Positions 16,622-25,100 of a stretch of DNA of 64,000 nt are shown here, piece by piece. Position 1 is the first letter of the stretch, and every line of letters starts with the position of its first letter. The stretch is from Amycolatopsis coloradensis (GTDB lineage Bacteria > Actinomycetota > Actinomycetes > Mycobacteriales > Pseudonocardiaceae): positions 1 to 64,000 of the forward strand of contig NZ_MQUQ01000041.1 in NCBI RefSeq assembly GCF_001953865.1. Reading direction: 5' to 3'. The translations under genes were made by a program, and so were the position numbers. The notes under the pieces were generated by a model that was given only the letters and a program-made list of their open reading frames with translations, did no database searches and was not told the origin of the DNA.

Positions 16622-16664
16622 CCGGACGAGTGGGTGCCGTACCCGGCCAGCGACAAGACGGCGC
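16622..16664 (+). ncRNA. Guanidine-III (ykkC-III) riboswitch
   Basis: The 43 bases start CCGGACGAG, run through GCCGTACCCGG and end GACAAGACGGCGC, the conserved blocks of the guanidine-III class as I remember them from the Thermobifida fusca structure. A pseudoknot can be drawn: CCGG 16622-16625 pairs with CCGG 16643-16646, and GTGCCGT 16634-16640 pairs with ACGGCGC 16658-16664 with one G-U. The element ends 15 nt before the ATG of a Gdx-type exporter, with GGGAG in between, so guanidine binding likely frees or blocks the ribosome site. Context and sequence agree. Confidence 0.9.
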
Positions 16665-16678
16665 TCTGGGAGCGCGTC

Positions 16679-16993
16679 ATGTCCTGGCTTGTGCTGATCG
16701 TTTCGGGTGTGCTGGAAGCCGTGTGGGCCACCGCCCTCGGCAAGTCCGAAGGGCTGTCCCGGCCGACGCCGTCGGTGATCTTCGGCGTGACGCTGGTGGC
16801 GAGCATGGTGGGTCTCGGTTACGCGATGAAGGATCTCCCGGTCGGCACCGCCTACGCGGTCTGGGTCGGGATCGGGGCGTCGCTCACCGTCGGCTACGGC
16901 ATGTGGTCGGGCGCGGAAACCGCGTCACTGGCCAAAATTCTGCTGATCGTGGGGATCGTCGCATGCGTGGTGGGGCTGAAAGTCCTGCACTGA
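16679..16993 (+). CDS. gdx: SMR-family guanidinium exporter (Gdx/SugE type)
   Basis: The 104-residue protein has four transmembrane helices and the Gdx subtype marks: Glu13 in helix 1 (SGVLEAVWATALGKSEG), and MKDLPVGTAYAVWVGIGA in helix 3. Gdx proteins are dual-topology antiporters that swap guanidinium for protons. The guanidine-III riboswitch immediately upstream explains its regulation and supports the substrate. ATG 16679 follows CTGGGAGCGCGTC, whose GGGAG is the ribosome site. Confidence 0.93.
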   Translation: MSWLVLIVSGVLEAVWATALGKSEGLSRPTPSVIFGVTLVASMVGLGYAMKDLPVGTAYAVWVGIGASLTVGYGMWSGAETASLAKILLIVGIVACVVGLKVLH

Positions 16994-17007
16994 AACCCCG
17001 GAAAAGG

Positions 17008-17044
17008 GACCGCCCCCGACGCACGGACGACGTCGGGGGCGGTC
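17008..17044. terminator. Bidirectional terminator hairpin
   Basis: GACCGCCCCCGACG (17008-17021) and its exact complement (17031-17044) make a 14-bp stem with a 9-nt loop between the ends of the exporter and of the convergent protease gene. Confidence 0.85.
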
Positions 17045-17087
17045 GGGTCCGGGCGCACCCCTGCGTGTGGCCCGGACGGCTAGGCGG

Positions 17088-18422
17088 TCAGGAGCGCGCC
17101 CAGAGGGCGGGGACGTTCGGCGGCTCCCAGCCGGCCTGAGCGGTGTGGCCCTGCAAGGCCCGGTACGAAGTGCCGTTGTAGGTGACCGTCGCACCCGCGG
17201 CGTAGGTGGTTCCGGCCGCCCAGGTTCCGGTGGGCGGGTTCGACGTCGTCGGGCCGGTCGGCGTCGTGGTGGTGGTGCTGGACGGCGGGTTCGAGCCGGA
17301 GGTCACCAGCCGCAGGCTGTAGACGCTCAGGATCTCCGAGATCGGCTGGAAGTAGAACGTGCCGCCCGAACTGCAGTTGCCGGAACCGCCGGAGGTGACA
17401 CCCTGTGCCTGGTCACCCGCGAGCCAAGAACCGCCCGAGTCTCCCGGCTCGGCACAGGCGTTGGTCCGGGTGAGACCGGAAACGGTGCCCTGCGGGTAGT
17501 TCACCGAGGCGTTCTTCTGCTGGATGGTGCCGCAGTGCCAGCCGGTCGTGGAACCGGAGCGGCAGACCGAAGCGCCGATCGCGGCCTCCTGCGAGCCAGC
17601 CACCGGCACGGTGCCCGGGTAGCGGTTCACCAGCGGACGCGGGGTGTTGCCCGCGTCCACGCGAACCCATCCGTAGTCGTTGCCGGGGAAGCTGGAGCCC
17701 GCGACGCTCCCGCTCGGGTTCGAGGTTCGCGTGCCGGTGGTGCCGCAGTGCCCGGCGGTCACGAAGCCGCCCTCGACCGAGAAGCCGATCGAGCAGCGGC
17801 CCGAGCCGAAGGTGTAGGCGTTGCCGCCGATGACGTCGATCAGCGGGAGCGGGCTCTCGGTGCTGGCCTCGACCCGCACCGCGTCGGCCCGCACGCCGGA
17901 GGCGGTGGCCCACGACTTCGCGGCGGCCTCGGTGCCGGCGTTGGCCAGTACGACGATCGAGTTGGTGGTGGCGTCGACGTACCAGCCGGGCACGGACTTC
18001 GGTGCGCTGGTTCCCTTGGCGTCCAACGAGAGTTTCGCCGCGTCGAGCTGGGCGGCACTCCGCGCGACGGTCTTCGGGGTCGCGCCCGCCTCGCGGACGG
18101 TGCTCTCCAGCGCGGCGTCGGTGACCGCGACGGTCAGCGTGGTCCCGGCCGCGTCCAGCCATGATCCCGCGTAGGACGAACCGAGCCGGGTCTTGAGGGC
18201 GCTGTCGGCGCGGGCTGCGGTCTGCTCACCGGCGAGTCGGGTCCTGGCCTGCTCCGGGCTGATCTTCAGGTCGCGCGACAAGGCGGCGACGATCTCCGAC
18301 TGGACCTGGTCGGCCGGCGAGACGGCCTGGCCGGCGCTGGCGCTCGGCGTCAGCGCGATGGCCGTGACCAGGCCGGCGCCCGTGATGGCCGCCGCGGCGG
18401 CCGCTACGATCTTCCGGTTCAT
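17088..18422 (-). CDS. Secreted alpha-lytic-type S1 protease with chitin-binding module
   Basis: A 444-residue pre-pro-protein. Residues 1-30 are a signal peptide, about 35-195 the streptogrisin/alpha-lytic propeptide that guides folding, and 200-370 the protease: His225 (TAGHC), Asp249 (NDYGWV), Ser329 (PGDSGG). A Thr/Pro linker follows, then a CBM5/12 chitin-binding domain at 400-441 (WAAGTTYAAGATVTYNGTSY ... WEPPNVPALW). It would digest proteins attached to chitinous matter. ATG 18422. A LysR gene lies directly upstream in the same direction; both upstream regions share TGGACTGGACC. Confidence 0.94.
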   Translation of the reverse strand: MNRKIVAAAAAAITGAGLVTAIALTPSASAGQAVSPADQVQSEIVAALSRDLKISPEQARTRLAGEQTAARADSALKTRLGSSYAGSWLDAAGTTLTVAVTDAALESTVREAGATPKTVARSAAQLDAAKLSLDAKGTSAPKSVPGWYVDATTNSIVVLANAGTEAAAKSWATASGVRADAVRVEASTESPLPLIDVIGGNAYTFGSGRCSIGFSVEGGFVTAGHCGTTGTRTSNPSGSVAGSSFPGNDYGWVRVDAGNTPRPLVNRYPGTVPVAGSQEAAIGASVCRSGSTTGWHCGTIQQKNASVNYPQGTVSGLTRTNACAEPGDSGGSWLAGDQAQGVTSGGSGNCSSGGTFYFQPISEILSVYSLRLVTSGSNPPSSTTTTTPTGPTTSNPPTGTWAAGTTYAAGATVTYNGTSYRALQGHTAQAGWEPPNVPALWARS

Positions 18423-18524
18423 TTCAGGCGCTTTCTCAAGACGTACGGGAAGGGGATCTCGTCCCCGACCGTACGAGGCGCCTCACGCAAAAGGTACATA
18501 CCATTTAGGTCATACCCACCCCAA

Positions 18525-18535
18525 TGGACTGGACC
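18525..18535. promoter_or_regulatory. Shared motif TGGACTGGACC, copy 1 (upstream of protease)
   Basis: This 11-mer occurs about 103 bp upstream of the protease ATG and again upstream of the LysR gene at 19563. A LysR-type protein binding both sites would link autoregulation to protease control. Confidence 0.4.
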
Positions 18536-18556
18536 TATTACCGGTATTGCCGCAGG

Positions 18557-19540
18557 TCAGCGTACCCCCGCGTCCGTGTAGTCGACACCGTAACCGGGGT
18601 TCAACTCAAGGTACTTCGAGTAGGTCGGCCGCCGGTCGATCAGTTCGCCGTACACCGCGCGGGACAGGGCGATCATCTCCGCGGCGAACGGCCCCATCTC
18701 CCCTCGCTCCGACCAGCCGACGAGATTCCGCCAGCTCAGCGGATTCCCCGCGATCGGGACGGCGACGATTCCCGGGATCTCGTGGAACAGCGGCTGGCAC
18801 AGCACCACCGCGTGTCCCGATTCGACCATCTCGATACAGGTCAGCACATCGGTCTCGTACAGCGAACGCGGCGTGAACCCCGACCGGGCGCACGCGGACG
18901 CGAAACAGTCGCCGAAGCATCCGTCTCCCGGTGTCGCGCACCATCGTTCGTCCGCCAGCGCGCCGAGTTCCACCTCGTCGTGCTGGGCACGTTCGTCGCG
19001 CGCCGACATCAGCACGAACACCGGATGATGCGCGAGCGTCCGCCACCGGACGCCGGGCTCCGGCGGCGGCCCGGCGTCACCGCAAACGCCGACGAAGGCG
19101 AAGTCCAGCGCGCCCTCGGCGGTCATGTCCGCGAGCTTGTTGGCCGACCACGAGGTATGCGTGGCGACATGGATGTCGGGATGGGTGGTGCCGAGTCGCT
19201 GCAGGAGCGCCCCGAGCATCGGCCCCGTCGCCGAGCCGAGCCGCAGGGTCACCGGTTCGGCGGTGCCGGTGTGCTGGGCGAGGCGGGCCGCCTCGTCGTG
19301 CAGCGACGACACGGCGGGGAGCACCATCTTGGCCCGGTCGAGGACGAGGAGGCCGAGCGCGGTCGGCCTGGTCCCCGTGTGATCGCGCAGGAAGAGCTTC
19401 CCGCCGAGCGTCCGTTCGATGCGTTTCAGTTGTGCGGTCAAAGCGGGCTGCGCCATTCCGAGCGTGTTCGCCGCTTTGGTGATACTCCCGAGTTCGGCGA
19501 TCGCGCACATGATGCGCAGGTGGCGCAGTTCCAGCTCCAT
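18557..19540 (-). CDS. LysR-family regulator upstream of the protease
   Basis: The 327-residue protein has a LysR winged helix (LRHLRIMCAIAELGSITKAA, then LTAQLKRIERTLGGKLFLRD) and a substrate-binding region of the type seen in actinomycete LysR proteins near secreted enzymes, ending in a longer tail (SKYLELNPGYGVDYTDAGVR). TAACGT (19547-19552) ends 6 nt before ATG 19540, so it is probably leaderless. It lies 134 bp upstream of the alpha-lytic-type protease on the same strand and is its likely regulator. Confidence 0.9.
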   Translation of the reverse strand: MELELRHLRIMCAIAELGSITKAANTLGMAQPALTAQLKRIERTLGGKLFLRDHTGTRPTALGLLVLDRAKMVLPAVSSLHDEAARLAQHTGTAEPVTLRLGSATGPMLGALLQRLGTTHPDIHVATHTSWSANKLADMTAEGALDFAFVGVCGDAGPPPEPGVRWRTLAHHPVFVLMSARDERAQHDEVELGALADERWCATPGDGCFGDCFASACARSGFTPRSLYETDVLTCIEMVESGHAVVLCQPLFHEIPGIVAVPIAGNPLSWRNLVGWSERGEMGPFAAEMIALSRAVYGELIDRRPTYSKYLELNPGYGVDYTDAGVR

Positions 19541-19562
19541 CCCTCTACGTTAGAGCGGTAAC

Positions 19563-19573
19563 TGGACTGGACC
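19563..19573. promoter_or_regulatory. Shared motif TGGACTGGACC, copy 2 (upstream of LysR gene)
   Basis: Identical 11-mer to 18525-18535, located 23 bp upstream of the LysR start and just before its -10-like box. Confidence 0.4.
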
Positions 19574-19710
19574 AAGTGAAGAAATGCTCCGAATGGCTCG
19601 CGTCGTTCCGGCACCGGCGGTACCCGGGAGGGGTTTCCGGCGCCCGCCAGGGGGCCTGACCAGGCACTAACACCAGGAAACGTTCCGGCCGCCGAGAAAT
19701 GCCATCGATG

Positions 19711-20286
19711 TCAGGAATTCGGCACCGGATCCCGGGAACGTGAAGGAATCCCGGACGAGAGGGTGCTCGACCGATACGGTCCACCTCGGAGCCGACGGCG
19801 ACGAGGGGGTTTCGGGGCGGGCGTTCCTCGGCGAGGCGGAGGCGTTGTGGGACAGCGCCGAACCGTACGACCTGAGCGCCGATGATCCGGGCCCAGCGCG
19901 TCGGCCCGCGCCGTTTCGAACATCTTGATCGCCAACGGCAGATCACCCCCGGTTCCGTGGGCGTAGGCCAGATCGTTCCGTGAATTCAACGTGTCTTGAT
20001 GATCGTTTCCGAATATCCGCTCCCGAGCGGCCAGCGTGCGCTCGCACAACTCGATCGCACGGACCAGGTGACCCGCGGTTTCACAGGCCCCCGTCGACCA
20101 GGCCTCGTAGCCGACGGACCACACCGCCACCCGGTCGAAGTCCTCGCCGAGCCACGCGGGCCAGAACGACGTCGGCGACCCGTCCGCCCCTGCCTTCCGG
20201 GCGTCCCCGTCCAGCGCGGCCTGCTCCGGAACCCGGACCTCGATGATCTCGGGCGATCCCCCACCTCCGGTTCGTGCCGCCGTCAC
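19711..20286 (-). pseudogene. Mosaic remnant with TPR unit
   Basis: The minus-strand frame has three parts. Residues about 12-65 (FWPAWLGEDFDRVAVWSVGY) resemble the start of actinomycete esterase-like proteins linked to TPR domains. Residues 73-135 (HLVRAIELCERTLAARERI, GNDHQDTLNSRNDLAYAH, ALGPDH) are one and a half tetratricopeptide units of the tandem type found in NB-ARC/TPR proteins. After residue 135 the frame degenerates into Arg/Pro-rich low-complexity sequence without family resemblance. I read it as a heavily deleted gene. The neighbouring 20287-20399 holds nothing evident. Confidence 0.55.
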
Positions 20287-20399
20287 CGGAGGTCGGGCGC
20301 CCGGCGCTCGCCGCTACGCGATAACGGTTCGGGAACGAGCGCCCGTCAGCTCCTCGTCTTTCTCGTAGAGTGCCTTTTTCCGTGCCCAGGGGAGGGTTC

Positions 20400-20714
20400 G
20401 TGTACATCCACGCCAGACGCCGATCCATCAGTTTCAGCGGCCGGACGATCACGATCAAGGCCGCCGTCAAAGGACTCGGCACCAGAAAGCACACGTTCAC
20501 TGTCGGGAAGATCAGTGGTCTCAAGAACATTCCGCCGACGGCGTTCAAGCCGGGGAAGCTCGTCTTCGACGTGCCCGGCGCCTCCAAGGCTGTCGTCGAG
20601 GACGTGCCCATGTACGCCGACAAGGTGGACATGAACACCTTCACCTACGGCGGGATGGACTCCAAGCACGTGAAAATGCTCGAAGCGGCGATCAGGAAGG
20701 CGATGAGCGGCTGA
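20400..20714 (+). CDS. Small PH-like (DUF4429-type) protein
   Basis: Starting at GTG 20400, 4 nt after a strong GGGGAGGG, the 104-residue product begins with antiparallel strands (RRSISFSGRTITIKAAVKGL and a Lys-rich turn) and ends in a helix (DSKHVKMLEAAIRKAMSG). This order, strands then one C-terminal helix, resembles the PH-like DUF4429 fold of actinomycetes, usually of unknown role. The family call is tentative, but codon use and ribosome site support a real gene. Confidence 0.65.
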   Translation: MYIHARRRSISFSGRTITIKAAVKGLGTRKHTFTVGKISGLKNIPPTAFKPGKLVFDVPGASKAVVEDVPMYADKVDMNTFTYGGMDSKHVKMLEAAIRKAMSG

Positions 20715-20766
20715 GGCGATCAACCCGGCACTCACGTCTCCGAGCACGTGAGAGTTCGGTGAGCCA

Positions 20767-20803
20767 GGCAGGAATCGGGACGGCGAGTGTCCCGATTCCT
20801 GCC
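20767..20803. terminator. Bidirectional terminator hairpin
   Basis: GGCAGGAATCGGGAC (20767-20781) pairs perfectly with GTCCCGATTCCTGCC (20789-20803), a 15-bp stem and 7-nt loop between the small PH-like gene and the convergent antiporter gene. Confidence 0.85.
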
Positions 20804-20806
20804 TCG

Positions 20807-21994
20807 TCACGAAGTCTTCGACTTGCGGTTCAAGAACGCCGACGCTCCCACGCCATGCGCGATCACACTCGCCAGCACCGTGACCGCCATGACGCTCAAC
20901 GCGACGTCCGCCGCGTCCCCGTCAAGTGAGTTGTAGGCCAGCAGACCGAACACGATCGACGCCGCGCCGCGCGGCGCCAGCAGGCCGACGGTCATCCGGT
21001 CCCGCCACCGGAAATCCGTCCGCAGCAAGGTGAGCAGTACCGGGATCAGCCGCGCGACGGTCAGCGCGACGACGCTGACGATCACCACGCCCCAGGTGAG
21101 GCCGAAGGACAACACCAGCACCGCGGTACTGCCGAAGACGAACCACATCAGCAGCCCGCACAGCGAACTGACGTCTTCGGCCAGCCCGAGTTCGTCTTCA
21201 CTCGGGTGCCGGGCGGTCTTGTAGGCGATCCCGCAGATGAACGCGGCGACGAAACCGTTGCCGCCGATCGCGACGGCGGCGGTGTAGGTCAGCAGCGGCA
21301 ACGCGACCGCCGCCACCCGCGCGGAATGCCGCGTCGACCAGCCGTGCTTGCCCGTCACGTTCATCGCCACCGCGGCCACCGCGCCGATCACGGAGCCCGC
21401 CAGCACGGCCAGCAGCGCCGCGGGGATCGCGGCCTGCAACGCTTCACCCGGCGTGTTCGCCTGGTGATTGCTCCCCGCGAGGGTGAGCGCGAAGATGAAC
21501 ACCGGTGCGACGACGCCGTCGTTGTAGCCGCTTTCGACGTTCAGCAGATGCCGCACACGTTCGGGCACCCGGACGTCGTGCACCACCGACGTCGCCGGCG
21601 CGAAGTCCGTGGGGGCGATGATGCAGGCGATGAGCAGCACCACCGTCCACCCGAGACCCGGCAGCGCCAGCAGGCCGGCGCCCATCACGATCAGGATCGT
21701 CAGCGGCAGCGCGATCAGCAGCAGCCGCACCGCGGTCTTGCCGTCGTGGCCGAGGTAGCCGCCCTTGACCGCGGTGGCGTCCACGAACAACAGCAGCGCG
21801 AGGATCAGTTCCGCGGCGTTGAGGGCGATCTCGGTGTTGAGCCCGTTGCCGAGGTCGTTCCGGGTGCTGAACCCGATCGCCAGCCCCGCCACGACCATCG
21901 CCATCGGCGCGGTGATCTGCCACCGCTCCAGCCGTGCCGCCGTCATCGTCCAGGCCAGCACGACGACCGCGCCGACGAGCACGCTCTGGATCAT
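20807..21994 (-). CDS. CPA-type cation:proton antiporter
   Basis: The 395-residue protein has about 12 transmembrane helices. IIAPTDFAPATSVV matches the unwound helix of CPA1 Na+/H+ antiporters (usually TDP) and ESGYNDGVVAPVF matches the ND motif with the ion-binding Asp, so it should exchange Na+ or K+ for H+ across the plasma membrane. It lacks the long C-terminal tail of NhaP. It lies alone between a terminator and the SecDF gene. Confidence 0.9.
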   Translation of the reverse strand: MIQSVLVGAVVVLAWTMTAARLERWQITAPMAMVVAGLAIGFSTRNDLGNGLNTEIALNAAELILALLLFVDATAVKGGYLGHDGKTAVRLLLIALPLTILIVMGAGLLALPGLGWTVVLLIACIIAPTDFAPATSVVHDVRVPERVRHLLNVESGYNDGVVAPVFIFALTLAGSNHQANTPGEALQAAIPAALLAVLAGSVIGAVAAVAMNVTGKHGWSTRHSARVAAVALPLLTYTAAVAIGGNGFVAAFICGIAYKTARHPSEDELGLAEDVSSLCGLLMWFVFGSTAVLVLSFGLTWGVVIVSVVALTVARLIPVLLTLLRTDFRWRDRMTVGLLAPRGAASIVFGLLAYNSLDGDAADVALSVMAVTVLASVIAHGVGASAFLNRKSKTS

Positions 21995-22086
21995 CTACCC
22001 CGCCCCTCGTTCCCGGTGGACTCCCCTGCCACCGGGAACGAGCATAGAGGCCGGGCGGAGCGCGGTGGTCCACAAAGGAACGCCGA

Positions 22087-24366
22087 TCACACCACCGCGC
22101 CGTTGTCTTCGCGCTCCCGTGTCCGCGACGGCTTCCTGACCGGACGCGCGGCACCCGGCCACCGCCGGTCGAGCAGGATGGCCACCGGCCCCGCGGTGGC
22201 CACAGTGGACACTGTGCCGGCGATGAGACCGAGCAGGAGCGCGAGGGCGAAGTCGGCCAGCGAACCGTCCCCGAGGAACAGCAGCGCGCCGAGCACGAAC
22301 AGCACCCCGATGCCGGTGTTGATCGTCCGGGGCAGCGTTTGCAGTACCGCCGTGCCGACGACGCGGGCGAACGGTTCCTCGCGGCGCAGCCCCCGCACTT
22401 CCCGGACCCGGTCGAAGACCACCACCGAGTCGTTGACCGAGTACCCGATCACCGTCAGCAGCGCGGCGAGGAAGACGCCGTCCATGGACTTGCCCAGCCA
22501 GGCGAAGATCCCAAGGATGATCAGGACGTCTTGGGCGAGCGCCGCCACCGTGGCGAGGCCGAGCCGCCAGTCGAACCGCACCGCGAGATAGCTCAGCTGC
22601 GCCAGTACGGCGAGGCCGAGCGCGATGACCGCCTTGGTGCGCAGTTCGGCGCCGAGGCTCGGGCCGATCTGCTCGTCGCGGATTTCAGTGGCGTCACCCG
22701 TGACCCCGGCGACCGCGGTCCGGATCCGCTCGGCGGCGGCCTCGTCGATGGGCTCGGTGCGCACCGCGATGTCGTTCTCACCGGACATCTGCACGACGGC
22801 GCGCGGGAATCCGGCGTCGGACACCGCGTCCCGGACCTGTTCGACGTCGGCGGGCGCCGACGTGCTGTATTCGATCACCCGGCCGCCGGTGAACTCGACG
22901 CCGAGATTCGGCCCCGCCACGAAGAGTCCCGCGATCGCGGCGATGACGACCGCCCCGGCCACCATCAGCCAGCGCTGGGGTTTGCCGAGGAACGCCGGGT
23001 CGCGGCGGTTCACCCACTGGCGGACGCGGCCTTCGTGGGTGAGCCCGGAAAGCCGCGGTTCGCGCGCGAGGGCTCCCCGCATCGTGAGGTGCAGCAGCCA
23101 GCGCGTGAGCACGAGCGAGATGAACAGGGCGACGATCACCCCGATGGACAGCGTCACCCCGAACCCGCGCACCGGGCCGGACGCCAGCCAGAACAGCAGC
23201 CCCGCGGCGAGCAGGGTGGTCACGTTCGAATCGACGATCGCCGACAGCGCCCCGCTGAACCCGCGGCCGACCGAGCGGGTCAGCGTGCCCCCTCGTTTGA
23301 CCGAGTGTTCTTCTCTCGCCCGTTCGAAGACGAGCACGGTGGCGTCGACGGCCATGCCGATGGCCAGGACGAACCCGGCGAGCCCCGGCAAGGTCAGCGT
23401 CGCGCCGACGGCGAGCAGGGCGGCGTAGGACACGGCGGCGTACGCGACCAACGCGCCCACGGCGATCAATCCGGCCAGCCGGTACACCACCAGCAGGAAC
23501 AACGCGGTCAGCGCCAGCCCGATCACGGCGGCGCGGGCGCTGGCGTCGATCGCGGCGGCGCCGAGGGTGGGGCCGACGGTCCGCTGCTCGATGATCTCGA
23601 CCGGTGTCGGCAGCGCGCCGGCGTTGATCAGCAACGCCAGATCCTTCGCCTCGTCCGGGGAGAACCGCCCGGTGATCTGCGTGCTCCCGCCGACGATCCC
23701 GACTCCGCAGGCGACCTGCGGGCCCACCTGTGGCGACGAGATCACTTTGTCGTCAAGCGCGATCGCCACCCGCCGGGTCGGATCGCCGGGCGGGGAACAG
23801 GCGGCCTGCCCGGTCAGCTTCTCCCAGGAGCGGCCGGAATCCCCTTTGAAGTCAACGGAAACGAGCCAGCCGCCGCCCTGTGAATCGATCGTCGAGTTTG
23901 CCTTGTCGACGCCTTCCCCGGTCAGCGCCGCAGGCCCGAGGGTGATCGACTGCCCGCTCTCGTCGGGCAGCACGCGGCTTCCCTGTGCCGCTTCGGCGGA
24001 AGCTCCGAGCACCGGATGGAAGGACAGTTGCGCGGTGCGGCCGATCACCTCGACGGCCTCCTGCGGATCCCGCACGCCGGGCAGTTCGACGATGATCCGG
24101 TTGTCCCCGGAGCGGGCGAGCATGGGTTCGGCGACGCCCAGCGCGTCGACCCGGCGGCGCAGCACCTCGAGCGTCCGGTCGGTGGTCTCCGGCCCGGCGG
24201 TGGCGGTCGGTGAATCCTTGGTCTCCAGCACGATCTGCGTGCCACCACGCAGATCGAGCCCCAGGCGCGGGGCGGTGGTCAGCAACAGGTACACGGTCGC
24301 GGCGAGGACGACCAGCGAGACGACGGCTCGCCCGGTCATGCCTCGCCGCGCGGTTTCGCGCGGCAC
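22087..24366 (-). CDS. secDF: SecD-SecF fusion, protein-export accessory
   Basis: A single 759-residue chain carries SecD (LGLDLRGGTQIVLETKDS, the P1 periplasmic region, six helices) followed by SecF (NLGVEFTGGRVIEYSTSA and VNDSVVVFDRVRE with six helices). SecDF uses the proton gradient to pull translocated proteins out of the Sec channel. Actinomycetes normally have separate secD and secF next to ruvB/yajC; this stand-alone fusion has no such neighbours, so it is probably an extra copy, apt for a region rich in secreted enzymes. CTG/ATG choice at 24366 is not certain. Confidence 0.93.
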   Translation of the reverse strand: MPRETARRGMTGRAVVSLVVLAATVYLLLTTAPRLGLDLRGGTQIVLETKDSPTATAGPETTDRTLEVLRRRVDALGVAEPMLARSGDNRIIVELPGVRDPQEAVEVIGRTAQLSFHPVLGASAEAAQGSRVLPDESGQSITLGPAALTGEGVDKANSTIDSQGGGWLVSVDFKGDSGRSWEKLTGQAACSPPGDPTRRVAIALDDKVISSPQVGPQVACGVGIVGGSTQITGRFSPDEAKDLALLINAGALPTPVEIIEQRTVGPTLGAAAIDASARAAVIGLALTALFLLVVYRLAGLIAVGALVAYAAVSYAALLAVGATLTLPGLAGFVLAIGMAVDATVLVFERAREEHSVKRGGTLTRSVGRGFSGALSAIVDSNVTTLLAAGLLFWLASGPVRGFGVTLSIGVIVALFISLVLTRWLLHLTMRGALAREPRLSGLTHEGRVRQWVNRRDPAFLGKPQRWLMVAGAVVIAAIAGLFVAGPNLGVEFTGGRVIEYSTSAPADVEQVRDAVSDAGFPRAVVQMSGENDIAVRTEPIDEAAAERIRTAVAGVTGDATEIRDEQIGPSLGAELRTKAVIALGLAVLAQLSYLAVRFDWRLGLATVAALAQDVLIILGIFAWLGKSMDGVFLAALLTVIGYSVNDSVVVFDRVREVRGLRREEPFARVVGTAVLQTLPRTINTGIGVLFVLGALLFLGDGSLADFALALLLGLIAGTVSTVATAGPVAILLDRRWPGAARPVRKPSRTREREDNGAVV

Positions 24367-24424
24367 GACGGTTTCTCCTCGATGTATTCCCGGTTCGGGC
24401 GCGCGGAAGGCACGCCCGTGAGCT

Positions 24425-24817
24425 TCAGACGGCTACCGGGAAAGGAGGAGCGCGATCCCCCAGCGCGAGGCGGTGCGCCGCGCGGGAGAGAGGAGTGACG
24501 TCGGCGTCGAATTCACCGAGCCGGAGCAACGTCGTCGACGCGGGCCCGTGTGGAACCGTGCCGAAGAGAGGCAGGTCACCGTGACCGTGCACACCCAGGA
24601 GCGAAGGTTCGGCGGCGAGCCTGCCCACGGCGCGCACCGGTGCCACGGCCTTGGAGACCGAGGAGTCGACCATCGCGTTCGCCCCGCGCGAGTCGTCCGC
24701 CGAAGCGGAATCACCCGAATGGAGCGCGAAGAACAGGCCGAGCGCGGTCAGCACGGCGGCGAGCAGCACCAGCACGGCCTGCCTGGCAGGCCGGTACGTC
24801 CGGCTCTCCACCGTCAT
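24425..24817 (-). CDS. Small membrane-anchored protein of unknown function
   Basis: The 130-residue product has an N-terminal membrane helix (about residues 12-30, VLVLLAAVLTALGLFFALHS) and an exposed tail without recognised domains. ATG 24817 follows GGGAG by 5 nt. It ends 58 bp upstream of secDF on the same strand, so both may be co-transcribed. Another open frame (24711-25052) overlaps its 5' end, so at least one of the two is mis-called. Confidence 0.5.
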   Translation of the reverse strand: MTVESRTYRPARQAVLVLLAAVLTALGLFFALHSGDSASADDSRGANAMVDSSVSKAVAPVRAVGRLAAEPSLLGVHGHGDLPLFGTVPHGPASTTLLRLGEFDADVTPLSRAAHRLALGDRAPPFPVAV

Positions 24818-25052
24818 CGACACACTCCCGGGGTTCTCGCCGACACCCTACTTGGCTCCGGCGACCCGCCACAGTCGCGCGAAGGCGGTCCTCCCCCAGT
24901 TCCGGCACCAGCGCGGTCACGTGTTCGGCCGCCAGCGGGGCGAGGAGGGCGTGCGCGACGTGCCGGTGCCGGAACCGGTAGGCGCCGATGCGGTAGCGCG
25001 CCCCCGGCGCCGCGGTCTCCGACATCCGCACCAGCGGCGGATGCTTGAGCAC
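24711..25052 (-). CDS. Possible small gene or remnant after the MDMPI gene
   Basis: From GTG 25052 the frame encodes MLKHPPLVRMSETAAPG, RYRIGAYRFRHRHVAHALL and AEHVTALVPELGEDRL with strong G/C third-position bias, so about the first 65 codons look truly coding. The last third is Arg-rich and overlaps the start of the membrane-protein gene. The same frame is open back to the TGA of the MDMPI-type gene. No family is recognised; a truncated gene is as likely as an intact one. Confidence 0.3.
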   Translation of the reverse strand: MLKHPPLVRMSETAAPGARYRIGAYRFRHRHVAHALLAPLAAEHVTALVPELGEDRLRATVAGRRSQVGCRREPRECVDDGGEPDVPACQAGRAGAARRRADRARPVLRAPFG

Positions 25053-25100
25053 GTAGTCGGCAAAGGCCGAGAGTCGTCCGGACGGCGGCGCCCGGCTCCC

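Noticed and set aside
16583-16676. Guanidine-I (ykkC) riboswitch
   Set aside because: The sequence lacks the guanidine-I core, while the guanidine-III blocks and pseudoknot fit closely.
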